Positions 1-11,900 of a DNA stretch of 64,000 bases are shown in pieces. The translations under genes were made by a program, and so were the position numbers. Positions within the stretch are counted from its first letter, which is position 1. Every line of letters begins with the position of its first letter. The DNA comes from Hyposmocoma kahamanoa (Eukaryota; Arthropoda; Insecta; Lepidoptera; Cosmopterigidae), in the NCBI RefSeq assembly GCF_003589595.1, contig NW_020654289.1:6823692-6887691 (forward strand), written 5' to 3'. The notes under the pieces are model-generated. The model did no database searches and was not told the origin of the DNA. It saw only the letters and a list, made by a program, of their open reading frames with translations.

Positions 1-75
1 TTTAAATATTCCACCTCTAAGGGTGGCAAACTAGGGGATGAATGACTTTTGAGGTCGATTTTTTTAATCGGAGGT
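1..75. repeat. Fragment of dispersed repeat family F
   Basis: The block reading 'gtggcaaactaggggatgaat' in part is the reverse complement of a segment inside the repeat at 38604-39058, with a few changes. It looks like a piece of the same non-coding family, cut by the window edge. No coding signal is present. Confidence 0.4.
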
Positions 76-394
76 TAGGTTATTACTCATATCTAGTTTG
101 TGGGTACACATATAAATAAAGTTTATTAAGCTATGTACAATTTCGTTACAAAATGCGAATGTAAATTGAGCCTAACCGAGACCGTGACATTGATATTTTC
201 CCTTTCCGGTTCCGTGTTGTCATTTCTCTACTACTCCGACTCCACGACATTAGACATACGACCTATGGTCCAGGGATGGAATCCATTCAAATCGAATGGA
301 TGTCGGACGCCGGATGTGTAAAGCAACTATATCAAAACTATGCATTTCTACCTGCATAAGACCTGTAATCAGATTTCGCAATGGAGTAGTGGCG

Positions 395-1010
395 AAACAT
401 CCTTAGGCTCAATTGAGATTGCTGCGGAACGGAATGGAAGCAGAGAATTTTTGTAACGGAATTAAACATAGCAGACTAAGGCTCAACTCACACTGGCGCA
501 GAGATGAAGTGTCGCGACGTGTCTTGTTTTTCGTCGTATATATGGAGACGCGCGTCGAAGCGCATCGGCGCGCGTTACTTGGGCGCAGTGAGGCGTCACA
601 CGCCGACCACACCGTGATCCGGGCGCTCTAATGCGAGCCTCGTCGCGCGTCGAAGCGCGTCGCCAGGCGTTGTAGTTGAAAAACAGAACGCGACGCGACG
701 CTTCGACTCTTAGCCAGTGTGAGTTGAGCCTTAAATTTACCTATGTTAATTGTGTAACTTTCAAACTGGATACGATACGGTGCTGCGGGAATTCCTGAGA
801 CTCAGAGAGAATTCTCCGAAAAACGCGTGAACCGTTGTTTTGGTACTGTTACAAAAATTCAATTCTATTATATTATTCTATTCTACGAATATTCGACAAT
901 GTAAATTGAATCTTAGGATTCCGAGGTTTTATTTGGCTGTACAGTCGTTATAAACGGTTCAGGATATAAAAGAACATAATTATCTTGAGTATTTAACAAA
1001 AATATCGTAT
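395..1010. repeat. Dispersed repeat family G, interrupted by a MITE
   Basis: Segments near 410-460 (TGCGGAACGGAATGGAAGC-like) and 895-985 (AATTGAATCTTAGG through a GTTCAGGATATAAAAGAAC-like stretch) each have a related stretch in the same order at 18545-18850. The MITE at 478-733 lies between the two conserved parts, so the older repeat was probably split by the newer insertion. Seen by eye only; the boundaries are approximate. Confidence 0.45.
478..733. mobile_element. MITE with inverted termini, about 256 bp
   Basis: The ends are inverted copies: AAGGCTCAACTCACACTGG on the left and CCAGTGTGAGTTGAGCCTT on the right. The interior is strikingly rich in CGCG and GTCG motifs (for example CGCGACGCGACGCTTCGAC) compared with its AT-rich surroundings. 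TAA/TTA flanks are compatible with a PIF/Harbinger-type three-base target duplication, but that assignment is an inference. No transposase is encoded. Confidence 0.7.
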
Positions 1011-3714
1011 TGTTCCTCGTCCATTATGATAGACTTAAATGTATACACAAATTTCGATTTCACAAATATTGTTCAGAAAAGAAATTAGAAATCTCAGACG
1101 AGATTTTAAAATGCAAGTCATGATCTTCAAATTGTAACTTATAAAGAGATTTTTTTTAATACGACCCACAAAACATAAAATAATCTATCCACATCAGACC
1201 TGTGGATATAACAAATTCAAACGCACTGTGTATTAAATGCCACGCAAAAAGTTGAACAGGTATCGCTTGTTTAATAGCCACATTATAAAAAAATAACAAT
1301 TAACAGAAGATTTTCCTTCATTTCGTATAATAATACCTATTCGATGTCTCTTTTCATCGTGTGATGTAAAGAGACTCCGACAATGGACGAACAATTAATA
1401 ATTACAGTAAATTGCACAAGAGTATTTACAATTTAAACATAAGTGATAATTTAAAACAAAACGTGCTAAGTGAATAAAATTATTCAACAAGTATTGAGAC
1501 AGAATAAAGCCAATGTGATTGATAATAAGTCAGAAATTCTCAAGTTACATAAGTTCATTTCTTGCAAGCAAATACTTCAATATATTAATGGAAATCGTTC
1601 ACATATCCGATGTACCCGTAAATAAAATATTTAAAAAACATACTCGAACAGTGATATGATTTTATTAACAATTATATCAATACTCCACACTAAGTCGTCG
1701 AAGATATATTCTCCATTAGGTTTTGTATTGATATTTATTGAAGAGAATATGACATTATTGATCGTTAGGTAGAATTTACTTACAAGAACTATAACAAAAG
1801 AAAGCAAAGATTAAACAACTTGTTCCAGATAAATCAGATCCTAATGTACAGCATTTATATTATACAGGATTATTTATAAAATACTAACAACCTTGCAGGG
1901 CTATATTACTAACATCATAAACACAACTTTTGTTCCACGACTTTTAATAATTCATCAAATTTTACTTTCATACAAAAATAAATATATTTAAATTGATCGC
2001 TCTGTAATAAAATATCGCATAAACTCTATGCAGAACGAGAGTGGGAGTCGTCTTGGAGGACGCTTGCACGTTTGAACTTATTACCAAATACAGATCTACA
2101 AAGTGTCAGATGGTTTAACAACTTTTACAATTTTTGTAAAAAAAAAAGAACTTAAAAATTTACTTTTAGTAAATGTTCGTAATATAATACTGTGAGGTTG
2201 TTAGTAAGTATTTTAAAAATGACCCTGTTTATGTAAATCGAAATTTCAAATAAGTTGTCATTGTAATTCCATAATTAAATCTTTTTAGGAACTCAATAGT
2301 TATAACACCTACTGCTCCATGAATTTTTTTATACCAGCATCATTGTTGAACATCGAAAAATAAAATTTTACAAGCGCATTTATACTTTTTCTCATTCGAA
2401 TGTTATCACTTTCATAGAAACTACGAAGCCGCTTACAAATTATTTACATAGTAATTAATTAGCGATTGGTGTCAATTCTGCAGTGCGTTTTACTATAATT
2501 AAAATTTATAATAAATATAACTAATATTCCTATCACATACGTTGAACGCTACACACTCAACATTGAAGTAGCCCTAGAGTCAGGGATTTTTTCCTGCTAC
2601 ACAGTTTCTGCTGCGCAGTTCAATATTTACCTATGGAGCGTGCGGTGAAACGTATTGCCGAAAGCATCTTTCTTCTTTTTCATAGCACTCTTGACAAAGC
2701 GGTCCTGGTCATCACGAAATACGTTTGCCAGGGGCTGATGTGCCTTGCCTCATGATATCTCGTCCTCTCTCTGTTGGTGGATTTTCTGGTGCAGTAATGC
2801 ACAGCAGATTTAATTTAATAGGTCCATCGCTTGAGTGACCTACCGCGCAGTCTAGTGCCTTTTCCTCTGTCTTGTACGGCAAGACACTAAATAGCAAACA
2901 TGAAAAATTCATGCGATAGCACGTAAGAAAAAAAAATTGTTCTGTGTGCGATAGCTACGTGAGATATATCCACGACTTGTATCAAAAGGATACGCTAAGA
3001 CTACAACAAAAACAAGCTGAACATGAGGAGCAAAAACGCCTACTATGTTCAAATTCGCGCAATTGGATGAAAGCTATAGCCTAGCAGAGTACAAAACTAA
3101 GTTTAAATTAGAAACCACTGCAGAATTGTCACCATTATTATATAAAAATCTTACTACGAACCAGCGTCGTTCATATCATCCCAGTAATTCTGTTTCTTTA
3201 ATATTCTAATAACTTATTGGGCTTGTGGAAAATAGCAAATCGTTACTTATTGAAAACCAACAGGGCGAGTGATTCAGCGTCCTGATTTTGATTCAAATCG
3301 GAAACGATCCGACCGCGTAGTCTCCAAATCAGATGGGTTTCTGAGCGAGAAGATGAACCTGATTCCTACTATAGCTTTCTAATTTGTGAGTTAAATCAAC
3401 TATTGTTCCGATTAGAAATCTCCAAGTTTCCGATCAGCCAGTTGTGAATCGCAATTATGCGCCTCGACTCGGAAAAGACGTAGTTTCCGATCGGGAGAGG
3501 CAATCAAAATTAAGCTGCTGAAGACGTTCATGGTAAGGGTTGTTTAACACTGGATAAGCGGTGTGACCACGATTACTCGTGAAAAACAGGATACGTGCAA
3601 GTAGTTATCAGAGCGAGCATGTCATATCGGTTCCGAGTCGTCGTGCTAGTCATACACTCGCAAGACGCCAATGTAAAGCAGTCCAGTAGTCTATTCTATC
3701 ATATTTGAAACAAG
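1011..3714. other. Gene-free AT-rich stretch
   Basis: Only short, unsupported ORFs occur on either strand. No RNA gene or conserved protein fragment was recognised. A short phrase around 3361-3388 (ATTCCTACTATAGC and following bases) recurs at 53744-53769, so some old dispersed repeat is present. Confidence 0.5.
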
Positions 3715-3902
3715 AACAAACCCGCATAGGAAATGAAACTATTTTTCCGGATTTAAATCGCGTATATTTGTTTTTTCAAACAAACCGACGTTTCGGGCCC
3801 TTTACTGGTCCCATGGTCACGGTTGACTGTAAATCCGGAAAAATAGTTTCATTTCCTATGTGTAACAATCGCGAAAACCTAAGAACTCGAAACAAACCCG
3901 CA
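3715..3902. mobile_element. Small retroposon-like element (family D) with perfect 30-bp inverted arms and 12-bp flanking duplication
   Basis: A 12-bp direct repeat AACAAACCCGCA occurs at 3715-3726 and 3891-3902 and reads as a target-site duplication. Between the copies, 3726-3755 and 3830-3859 are exact reverse complements (core ATTTTTCCGGATTTA / TAAATCCGGAAAAAT). The element ends with a GCGAAAACCTAAGAACTCGA tail, which recurs in variant form at 38505-38570 and near 62205. The open frame across it is incidental. Confidence 0.7.
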
Positions 3903-4767
3903 AGTTAGATAACGAGATTCATCTAAATATTACGACAAGATTTGAATAACTAATATCCATCAAAGTACCGTGTTTATAATAATAAAATTCGCATATTTTG
4001 TGTTAGGAGAAATCAAATTATTTTAGAATTGTCTTGTCATAAGCTTATTGTACAGAGTTGTGTAGCGAGCGAGCATTCGAGCGAGGCTAAATTAAGGTTA
4101 ATATTATTGCGGAGGTCAAGCAGGTGAACAATTTTCCTTGTAGTGATACAGTAACGAATTTTTGCTCCAAGTACAGTTATATCGAACAATTCACCAACGA
4201 AAAGAGGCAAAACTATTATGTATTTTAAAGTCCACTTTACGTAGGTGTGAATTGTTGCAAAATGTGATGCTTAATTTATTAAACACTTGACGCATAGGTA
4301 CACCGCACGTAACGCAGCGCGACGCAGTAGTGCACAGGAAATTTACGACATATGCGGTTTAATTTTCGAACGGTGCTACTTTAATCTACTTCGTAGTAAC
4401 CTACGTTAATCTGTCTTTACGATGGAGCTTCCTCGTGCGTAAATTTGCAAGCCCCCGAGTGAGGGGTACTGTTCCACCATACACTTTTACTCCATGGAAC
4501 TAGGCTACATAGTCCGACCGAACGAACTTCGAACACAATGTAAGCTTCAATGTCAAGTTTAACTGGCTAGGTTAAACTATAGTCAGCAATTACTGCCGTA
4601 AATTATGGATTGGGTACTTTTCTTGTAACACAAAATGACGCAGAATGACGTAGAATTATTCTATTTTTCCATCGCTTTTTCTCTTGTTAACTCTGGTATA
4701 ATTCAATGTATGGAAAGCTCAAACAACAATAACATGAACACTCGAACACGTGTAGTACAATAATAAC
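3903..4767. other. Gene-free spacer downstream of UBAP1
   Basis: No coding or RNA-gene signal was recognised. It lies beyond the likely 3' end of UBAP1. Confidence 0.5.
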
Positions 4768-4773
4768 TTTATT
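4768..4773 (-). terminator. Probable UBAP1 polyadenylation signal
   Basis: TTTATT on the plus strand is AATAAA on the minus strand, about 130 bp downstream of the UBAP1 stop codon. It is the nearest canonical hexamer seen in the expected place. Confidence 0.55.
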
Positions 4774-4902
4774 AAGTTACAAAATAAATGTTATTAATTA
4801 TTTGGAGAAACCTTAATTTTTAAGACGATTTGCTGAAGCCCTTACGTGAATAATCTTTTCCCAAGTGTTTGATACTAGCTTACCCTGTCTATGAGGCGTA
4901 TG

Positions 4903-7774
4903 TTACGACACTAGTTCGTCTAAAGCCTTATCTCTATTGAACTCATGCCTGGCGAGAGCCGTCGACACCTTGCCTTCGGAGAATCCTAAGTCCATCAGCT
5001 CGCCCATAATGAGAAGACCTTCGATTATCTGAAAAATATACAAATATTTTCGTTGAGTCGTTACAGAACTGGAGACTAAGACTAAAAAATCCATTATATC
5101 ACTCATTAATGGCGGAGGCAGTCCTCCGTCGTCGAACGGTTACCATGCCGGACTGCCACGCAAGAGGTTTCGGGTTCGATACCAGGGCCGGGAGATATAT
5201 TTTATGGCCTACATTTATTTCTCTCGTGAGTTTGGGTGTAATATGTGGTTGTCTATGTGTGCGTCCACGGCACTCGCGATACGTCATTATTAGGATTCCA
5301 TTGCCGTAATGTATAAAAGCCTAACTTAAAGCTATAACTGTTTACACAAGATAAATAAAAATTTATTAATAATTAAAAATAGTACATTATCTGTTTCCCA
5401 GCTGCAATGAAAACATTGCTGTCATCAATGAATGCATGTCAGACCATTTGTCAGTGATTACAGTTCACCTTCACATTATCAAAACAATACCTACCCAAGT
5501 GTACATGCTCTAAACCAAGATATATTTTGAAAAGAAAAAAATTGTATTTATTCCTAAGGGCCCTGCACTCTTGAGATTACTAATTATCATATGGTAAAAA
5601 ATCAGATTCACACCTAAATGGCTTGCTTGAATTAAGGTCTACCTCAAAAAAATTTAATATTAATAAATCGAAGAACTGACAAGCAAAGCCCACAAATGAT
5701 GCAAAGTTGTTAGGTGAGTATTTTATGTAATGGAAAGGATGAAGTCTTACAACAAATTTAGCATATTTTGAAAACAGCTGGTTTTAAAATAAGTAAAGAA
5801 TTAACTATTTTGATTTGACCAGCATTCCCGAAAAGCAGCAACAATTCAAGAATTCTTAGAATACTAAACTGTATTGGGCAGGCACAGGCTATGGCTATCT
5901 ATGACTATGATGTTGAAGCTTTCCATAAACGTGGCCTGTGCAAGTGTCCGCTCACTGTACAGAAAGTTGGAAAAGTAATAGTACCATAAATATTCAAATG
6001 TAATCTGGAAATAATAAAAAGCTAACTACTGACTTTGCTAGCTTGTCCAAATTGTACGATTTTACTGTTACCTAGGCACTATTGTAATTATATAATTCAA
6101 ATAATTTATATAATTTAAGTCTACTCAACCATTGAAGTTTGCTCAAACACCATTCACCATTCATCATGACACATTTATACAACTTTGTAAATTGTATTGT
6201 AATATGCAATAGAAAAATAAACAAAATCTTACCTTTTTATCATTATCTCCTACAAGCGTACACACTCTAGCAACCCTGTCTAGCGGGAAACCCATCCCAT
6301 GTATTTTCTGGCACATATCTTGTAACTTAGGAGATAGCTTCTCAAAAGGATTTGGCAGATTCTCAGCTTTTCTTCTACTTCGTTTCTCCTCTTTCTTATC
6401 ACTAGTTGAGGTGGAATGAGGGTTCAATTTAGGAGCAGGACTCGCATTATAAGACCTTTCATTGGCTCTCTGTTTTGCTGAAGCAATTTCTTCATTCAAC
6501 TCCCTTACAATATCCGGGACACTTCGCGATCTGGACTTTGTTGTATTATTTGTATTAGAAGCTATGTTTTTATTCTCTTCCACTTTTTCAACATTCTGGT
6601 TCTGGTTCTGAATTGGATCATATGTATTAGGAGGGTATGCCATTGGTACATGAGAATAGTGGTAATAATATGGTTCAGGGATGTAATTCGTGCCATTTGG
6701 AATTTGACTGATTTCTCCAGTGTTTGATATCTGATTACCATAATAATTTGGGTCAGTTACCGGGTATGAGTTTGAAGGAACGTAATATTGATAGCTCGGC
6801 AAATACATGTTCATATTTTCCATTTGCATAGGATTATCACAGATATTGTCAGTTGGTACATAGTAACCATTAGATACAGGGTAGTGTTGTGGGGAATACA
6901 TGACACTAGGGCCTTGGATGGATTGTTCCATGTATGAGTTAGGTAGATAGGTTACACCTTCTATTTGTGCCTGAGATGCACAATTAGGGATTGTGTACAT
7001 CTGGTCCGTAGTGTATGCTCGCTGAGGATCGCAGCTAGTTGCAGATTCCCTCTGACTTTGCAGCACTTGTGCTAATAATTCCATATCATTTATTGTCTTC
7101 AATTCAACATTATCAAATGGGCTAGAGGTGTCATTCTCAAAATCTTTATATGTTAACGTATCTACATTACTGTAATGTGGTACTTTAGTGATTTTAGTAT
7201 TCATCTTTAGTTCTTGCAGAGGATCTGGATCATCCAACAAGTTGCTCTGTGGATATCTGGCTTGGACTGGTATGGGTTGCAGGATATTGTGCTGAGGCTC
7301 TGCATTGCTGCAGGAAGGGTAACTAACATCCACAGCAGCTGAAGCTTCTGCAGTTTCAGGGCTATTGTCTTGTGTTGGAGAGTTATCACAGTTTTTATCA
7401 GTTTTCTCATCAGGTGACAGGGCACTGATCTCGTCTGTACTCGGGTACGACACCTCTGACACGCTCAGCTGCTTCAATTTCTCCTTAGCCTCGGCAGCCG
7501 CTATTTCATCCAGTTTCTTCTGTTTGGCTTCCTCCAATAGCTGTAAACGATGTCTCCTCTCGTTTTTCTTCGTTTCTTTCGCACTCCGAAGCTCCTTGAG
7601 TTTAGCGAGGACGTTCTTCTCGAAAGTAGCACAGTACTCGACGTTGTCGACAACATGCTGAGCCCGTGTTGGACACTCAATAACACTGTAAGGCAATTCT
7701 ATTCTAGGCGGCCTTTTGTATTTTTCGGATATTTTAACGGGTACACCGTCCATATAATCCTGGAAATGTGACAT
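4903..7774 (-). CDS. UBAP1: UBAP1-like ESCRT-I subunit (UMA plus tandem UBA)
   Basis: Ubiquitin-associated protein 1 is a subunit of one form of ESCRT-I and sorts ubiquitinated cargo at endosomes. Two coding exons, 7774-6233 and 5028-4903, join in phase 0 (donor AAG|GTAAGA, acceptor TTTTTCAG), giving about 555 residues. Residues 1-35 form a UMA-type ESCRT-I binding motif (DGVPVKISEKYKRPP). A charged, probably helical stretch follows (about 38-95), then a long Asn/Pro/Tyr-rich linker of low complexity. The C-terminus is a pair of UBA modules (PFEKLSPKLQDMCQKIHGMG and GELMDLGFSEGKVSTALARH) that the intron splits, as in the SOUBA domain of UBAP1. The ATG at 7774 was chosen because the open frame upstream has no further ATG. 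Codons are AT-rich, unlike Gld2 next door. The 1.2-kb intron carries a SINE in the opposite orientation. Confidence 0.93.
5110..5296 (+). mobile_element. tRNA-derived SINE, family A copy 1
   Basis: The tRNA-like head carries a tRNA-Ser/Leu-like A box (TCGAACGGTTACCATGCC) and a B box (GGGTTCGATACC). It is followed by the family body (TTTATTTCTCTCGTGAGTTT, then GGTGTAATATGTGG). Other copies are at 48074-48256, 54914-55133 and 61445-61582. It lies in the UBAP1 intron, antisense to the gene. It lacks a tRNA acceptor stem and is not a functional tRNA gene. Confidence 0.8.
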
Positions 7775-8940
7775 ATCAACGCACCTTATATGCGAAGATA
7801 AAGATATCAAACAATGAGACGACAAAGTTTGTTTGTAATGATTCTTTGCACTTTTAAGGTTACATCGTCCTCTAATAATAACTTCATCACTTGGCTGATC
7901 AAATTTGTAAAACTCATAGGAAAATCACAGGCTTCATAACATCTTCCATTATCACTGAAAAGAATTTACACAAATAAAAAACGAAATTATTTCGTGTGAA
8001 AATCTACGTGTATGACAGAAGTTGACAGTGAAGAATTTAATTTAGTGGTTTGTCAAAATATCGTGCTTATCACACTATAAAAAAAGTAATTTTATGAGGG
8101 AAACAAAGCTCAAAAGTATCATTTAAGAATAGAAAAATCATTTTCGCTCATTGTCAAGGACCCTAGTAGCTGCTGAAAAAAGCACATTATACTTGTCATA
8201 TCCAATGTTACCATATTAATCACCGAAATAGATATCATACCGAATTATTATACCATAAAAAACTGTCATATGTATGGTGGTTTCTCGCATATTTAATTAT
8301 GATAATATCAGTGAATATTATTCACTTTGTGAACTAAACCATGGAGGTTTATTGTGGAACACAATCAATTTGGAAACAAAACTTGTTTTGTTTTCTACTT
8401 ACAAGCCTGTTGAAACTAATTTATAGGTGACTGGCCTAAAATGGAACACCTGAATTTGAAGCAGAAAAAAATAAATCACGTGTGCGCCTCTTTTAGCCGC
8501 CGCCAGATGTCGCCAGTGTTGCTTTATAAAAGTTATGGCGGATCTTTTCACAAATTTTTATAGATTTGCCGTAATTCGTAGGTAGATTTGTAATTATCGG
8601 CGTCGAAAATAATAGCTCGTTTAACTAACGGTGAGTGCCCGGCGACCCACGTCACCCTGCCACCACGGAGGACCAAATTCGCCAACGGGCGAGCGACACA
8701 GACTGACATTCGACAAATCGTCTCGGATTTCGGTGGCCCAGCGAACGGAGACGGAGCGAACCCTCGAAATTCGACGCCGTACTGCATCTCACTCGATCCA
8801 CGCATAGCATGACGGAATAGCTGTCCGAGAAAGTCTGTCGCCAACGGACTCCACAGACGGGGAAGCAGGTCGGTAGCGGGGCTGAAGAGCCGGCGCGCCG
8901 AGCCAGCACTAACCTCGCTTACGGCGTAGGAGGCTCGGAA
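7775..8940. promoter_or_regulatory. Divergent promoter region between UBAP1 and Gld2
   Basis: The two genes diverge with 1,166 bp between start codons. The half next to Gld2 (about 8640-8940) is GC- and CpG-rich and contrasts sharply with the AT-rich UBAP1 side. No TATA box or other core element could be placed with confidence. Both 5' UTRs must begin here or in unseen upstream non-coding exons. Shared regulation is an inference from the layout. Confidence 0.6.
8809..8820 (+). promoter_or_regulatory. Short upstream ORF (ATG ACG GAA TAG) before Gld2
   Basis: A four-codon minimal ORF lies in the same frame as the Gld2 coding sequence, and its stop codon is the last in-frame stop before the ATG at 8941. 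It could lower translation of Gld2 if transcription starts upstream of 8809, which the sequence alone does not show. Confidence 0.4.
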
Positions 8941-11900
8941 ATGAACGAGGGTGCGCCGATGATGTACGGCGGTGGCGGCTGCGGTTACGGCGGCGCCGGC
9001 GTGTTCGTTCTAGCAGGACAGGAGCGGCAGTCGCGCCACTACCCGCTGGACGTGCTGCAGGTATTGGGCGGCGCCGCGCCCGCGCCTGCTAGTACGCGCC
9101 GCGCGCCACGCAAAGAGCGCCCACCGCGCGACCCTCGCGACGCCACGGCTTTCGGCTACGACTCGGACGATTCCAGTCTCTCCAGCAATGCCTCCGGATC
9201 AAACAAATCTAGCGAGAAGGGTATGTTCGTCATAACATAATCTACTACTTGATACCACAAGGTAATCTAACACTTTGCAGCTGTATTTGACATTTACCTT
9301 CCCAGCTATGCATATTTATGTCTGCTAACAAATGACATAATTCTAGAATCTGTTATAAAATTAATATGTGGGTAAGTTAATATTCAGAGTCAGCTCATGA
9401 ACTTGGAAACTGTTTTGCTACTACCCTACTACTGTTATTGTCATTAGATCTAAATGTATGTACTTCTCTACAAGTGTGTACTCTCACAAGGGCTGAGTTT
9501 ACTCTATATGCTTACAGGTATAAATTATGTCTACTTTCTAACCTATTTATAATGTAAAATTGCATATTATTATTTATAGTAAACTTTCATCACAATTTCT
9601 TTTGTTTATAACCCAAAATATTAAATATGGTATCAAAAAGTATGAATCCAACATTATGAAAGCATTATGAATCTTCAATGATCTTGATACTTCTTAAATT
9701 ATTGTACTGATACTCAACTGGTAATATTTTGAGCATGTAATAACCAGTGTTAGGTAACAGCCTATCTAAACAATGTAACCTTGTCTCTGTGTAAATAGGT
9801 AAACAAACATTTCATTAATCCTGCCAAAACGTACAAATGGTGAATCTTTTCCACTACCCACACACTTGTAGTACTTTTCAATTTGTAACTTGATGTTATT
9901 TCAAATTGGAAATTGATTTGTTTAGTGAAATTTGATTTCTTTATTCAAATAGCCCTTTAAACTACAAATGCTTTGTTAACTTCTGTGCAATCACTTTGCT
10001 GTTTGTAGAATTTTTCAGAGCTGTCATTTACTTTCCTTGCTAAATATAGAGAGGGTAAGCTTGATACAAAAATGTAAAAGTATAAGATATCATCGATAAT
10101 TCTGACACACACATCTTAGGTCCATTGGGAGGACTTCTTTTTCCTAATATCCAATGATAGACTATCTTACGATTGATGTATGGTTCAGAAGGCACGTCAC
10201 GCAGCAGCGAGCGCGTGGGCAGCGCTGGAGGCGGGTGGGGCGGCTGGGGCGTGCGCGGCGGAGAGTGGCGCGGGCGACGCGAGCGTCGAGACACGCGACC
10301 AAGGCACCGCATCGCGCCAGAACGGTACCTCAACGCTGCATACCCCTTCCAAGTCAAATTCACGCCTGACGAGCTGCTCAATGGTGAGACTACTTACTAC
10401 AACATTCACCCTTCATCTAGAATTATCTACTTTAAGACTTGCTTGTTGGCACATGACACAAAATTTAATATATTTTTATTTTTCGTCATCTGCTATCAAT
10501 TCCTGGATCATCAACTGATTGTGCTAACTTGTTTGGAATAGAGTTCTGTGACGTGAGTCTGAACTCTACTCAATGCTCAAGTCAGGATTTGAGCAGACTT
10601 GAGTATGATTTCAAGCATTGGAAATACAACCCTAATGGACTTGAGTATGATTTTCCGTGTTCACTGCAATACTCAAGTCCTCAATACTCAAGTCCTGACT
10701 TGAGTATTGAGTAGAGTTCTGTAGTATGACCCTTAGTGTGTGTAATTGAGATAACCGACCGATGCTTATGGCTGCAGGATCTTGCCAACACATTTTTGTG
10801 CTGTGGTTATGAGTCTTTATGTCCTTCATATAATTTTCCCTGACCAACATTGAACTACAGTTTTTAGCGCACCATGTTGGAAACACTGCACAATCTTTAA
10901 ATTAGGGGAGCTGGAGGAGCACCACAACTTCAATGAGTGTAATCATATTGGTTTCAGGACAGATTTATATGTATTGATCATACATTGTTTCATTTTAATG
11001 TACAGGATCAGAATGGGACACATTATCACAAGAAATTTGGGAGAAATTTGTCAAATCACAACAGACTGAGGAAACCTTTCGTAAAAAGATGAACCTCTGG
11101 CGATATCTCTACATAACAATAAAGGTCAGCAAAGCTTTTTTCATATATTTTCTGAACATTTCATGAAAAATTTTATTTTGCTGCGTATACCTCTTCAAAT
11201 AAGTTTTGTTGTAATTGCCAAATATGACACGGAAATGAGGGGAATATAGATAGATTTTTTCTAGTCATATTATTTATAGTCAATTGTTTTATTTAAATTA
11301 CATATTTATTACTTTCAGTTTGCTATTTTGTAATCATACTTTGCTCAATAAATTTATTATTTTATTATTGGAATGAGTAACTTAATACTTAAACAGAAAA
11401 ATAATATTTACACAGTTGATTCAGAATTGAAATTATTTTTCGTTGTAACCCCATTAACAACAACATGTGAGATGATATTTAGTTTTCATCTTTTTATTCA
11501 CCTATTGTGTCTATTTATTTATTACAATCCTATTGATTTGATATGGATGTGAAAGGCTGAGAACATAAAGTGCCAAATAATATTTTTTACTTCCAAGCAT
11601 TTTAAAGAGGAGGATTAAGATTAAGGAGAATTTAAATGCATAATTAAGAGTAATTATGCATTTAAAATCAATCTTAGTCAAATAATATAATTATGTTAAA
11701 TAAAAGACAAACAACGATAGAATGTAATGTCTTTTACCATTGCTTGATTTCATTCTGAAGTAGTTTTTGAAAACATCTAAATTCCAAAATATGGTCTTAT
11801 GGTCCTTTACATACCTAAAGTATATTGTGTTATTTGTACCACCTAGTAAATGTCTAATTGTTGTTGCAGTCAATATTCCCGCGCTACGGGCTATACGTGG

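Noticed and set aside
3705..3908. 67-codon ORF at 3.7 kb
   Set aside because: It lies wholly over the hairpin retroposon and its duplication, and has no protein-like features.
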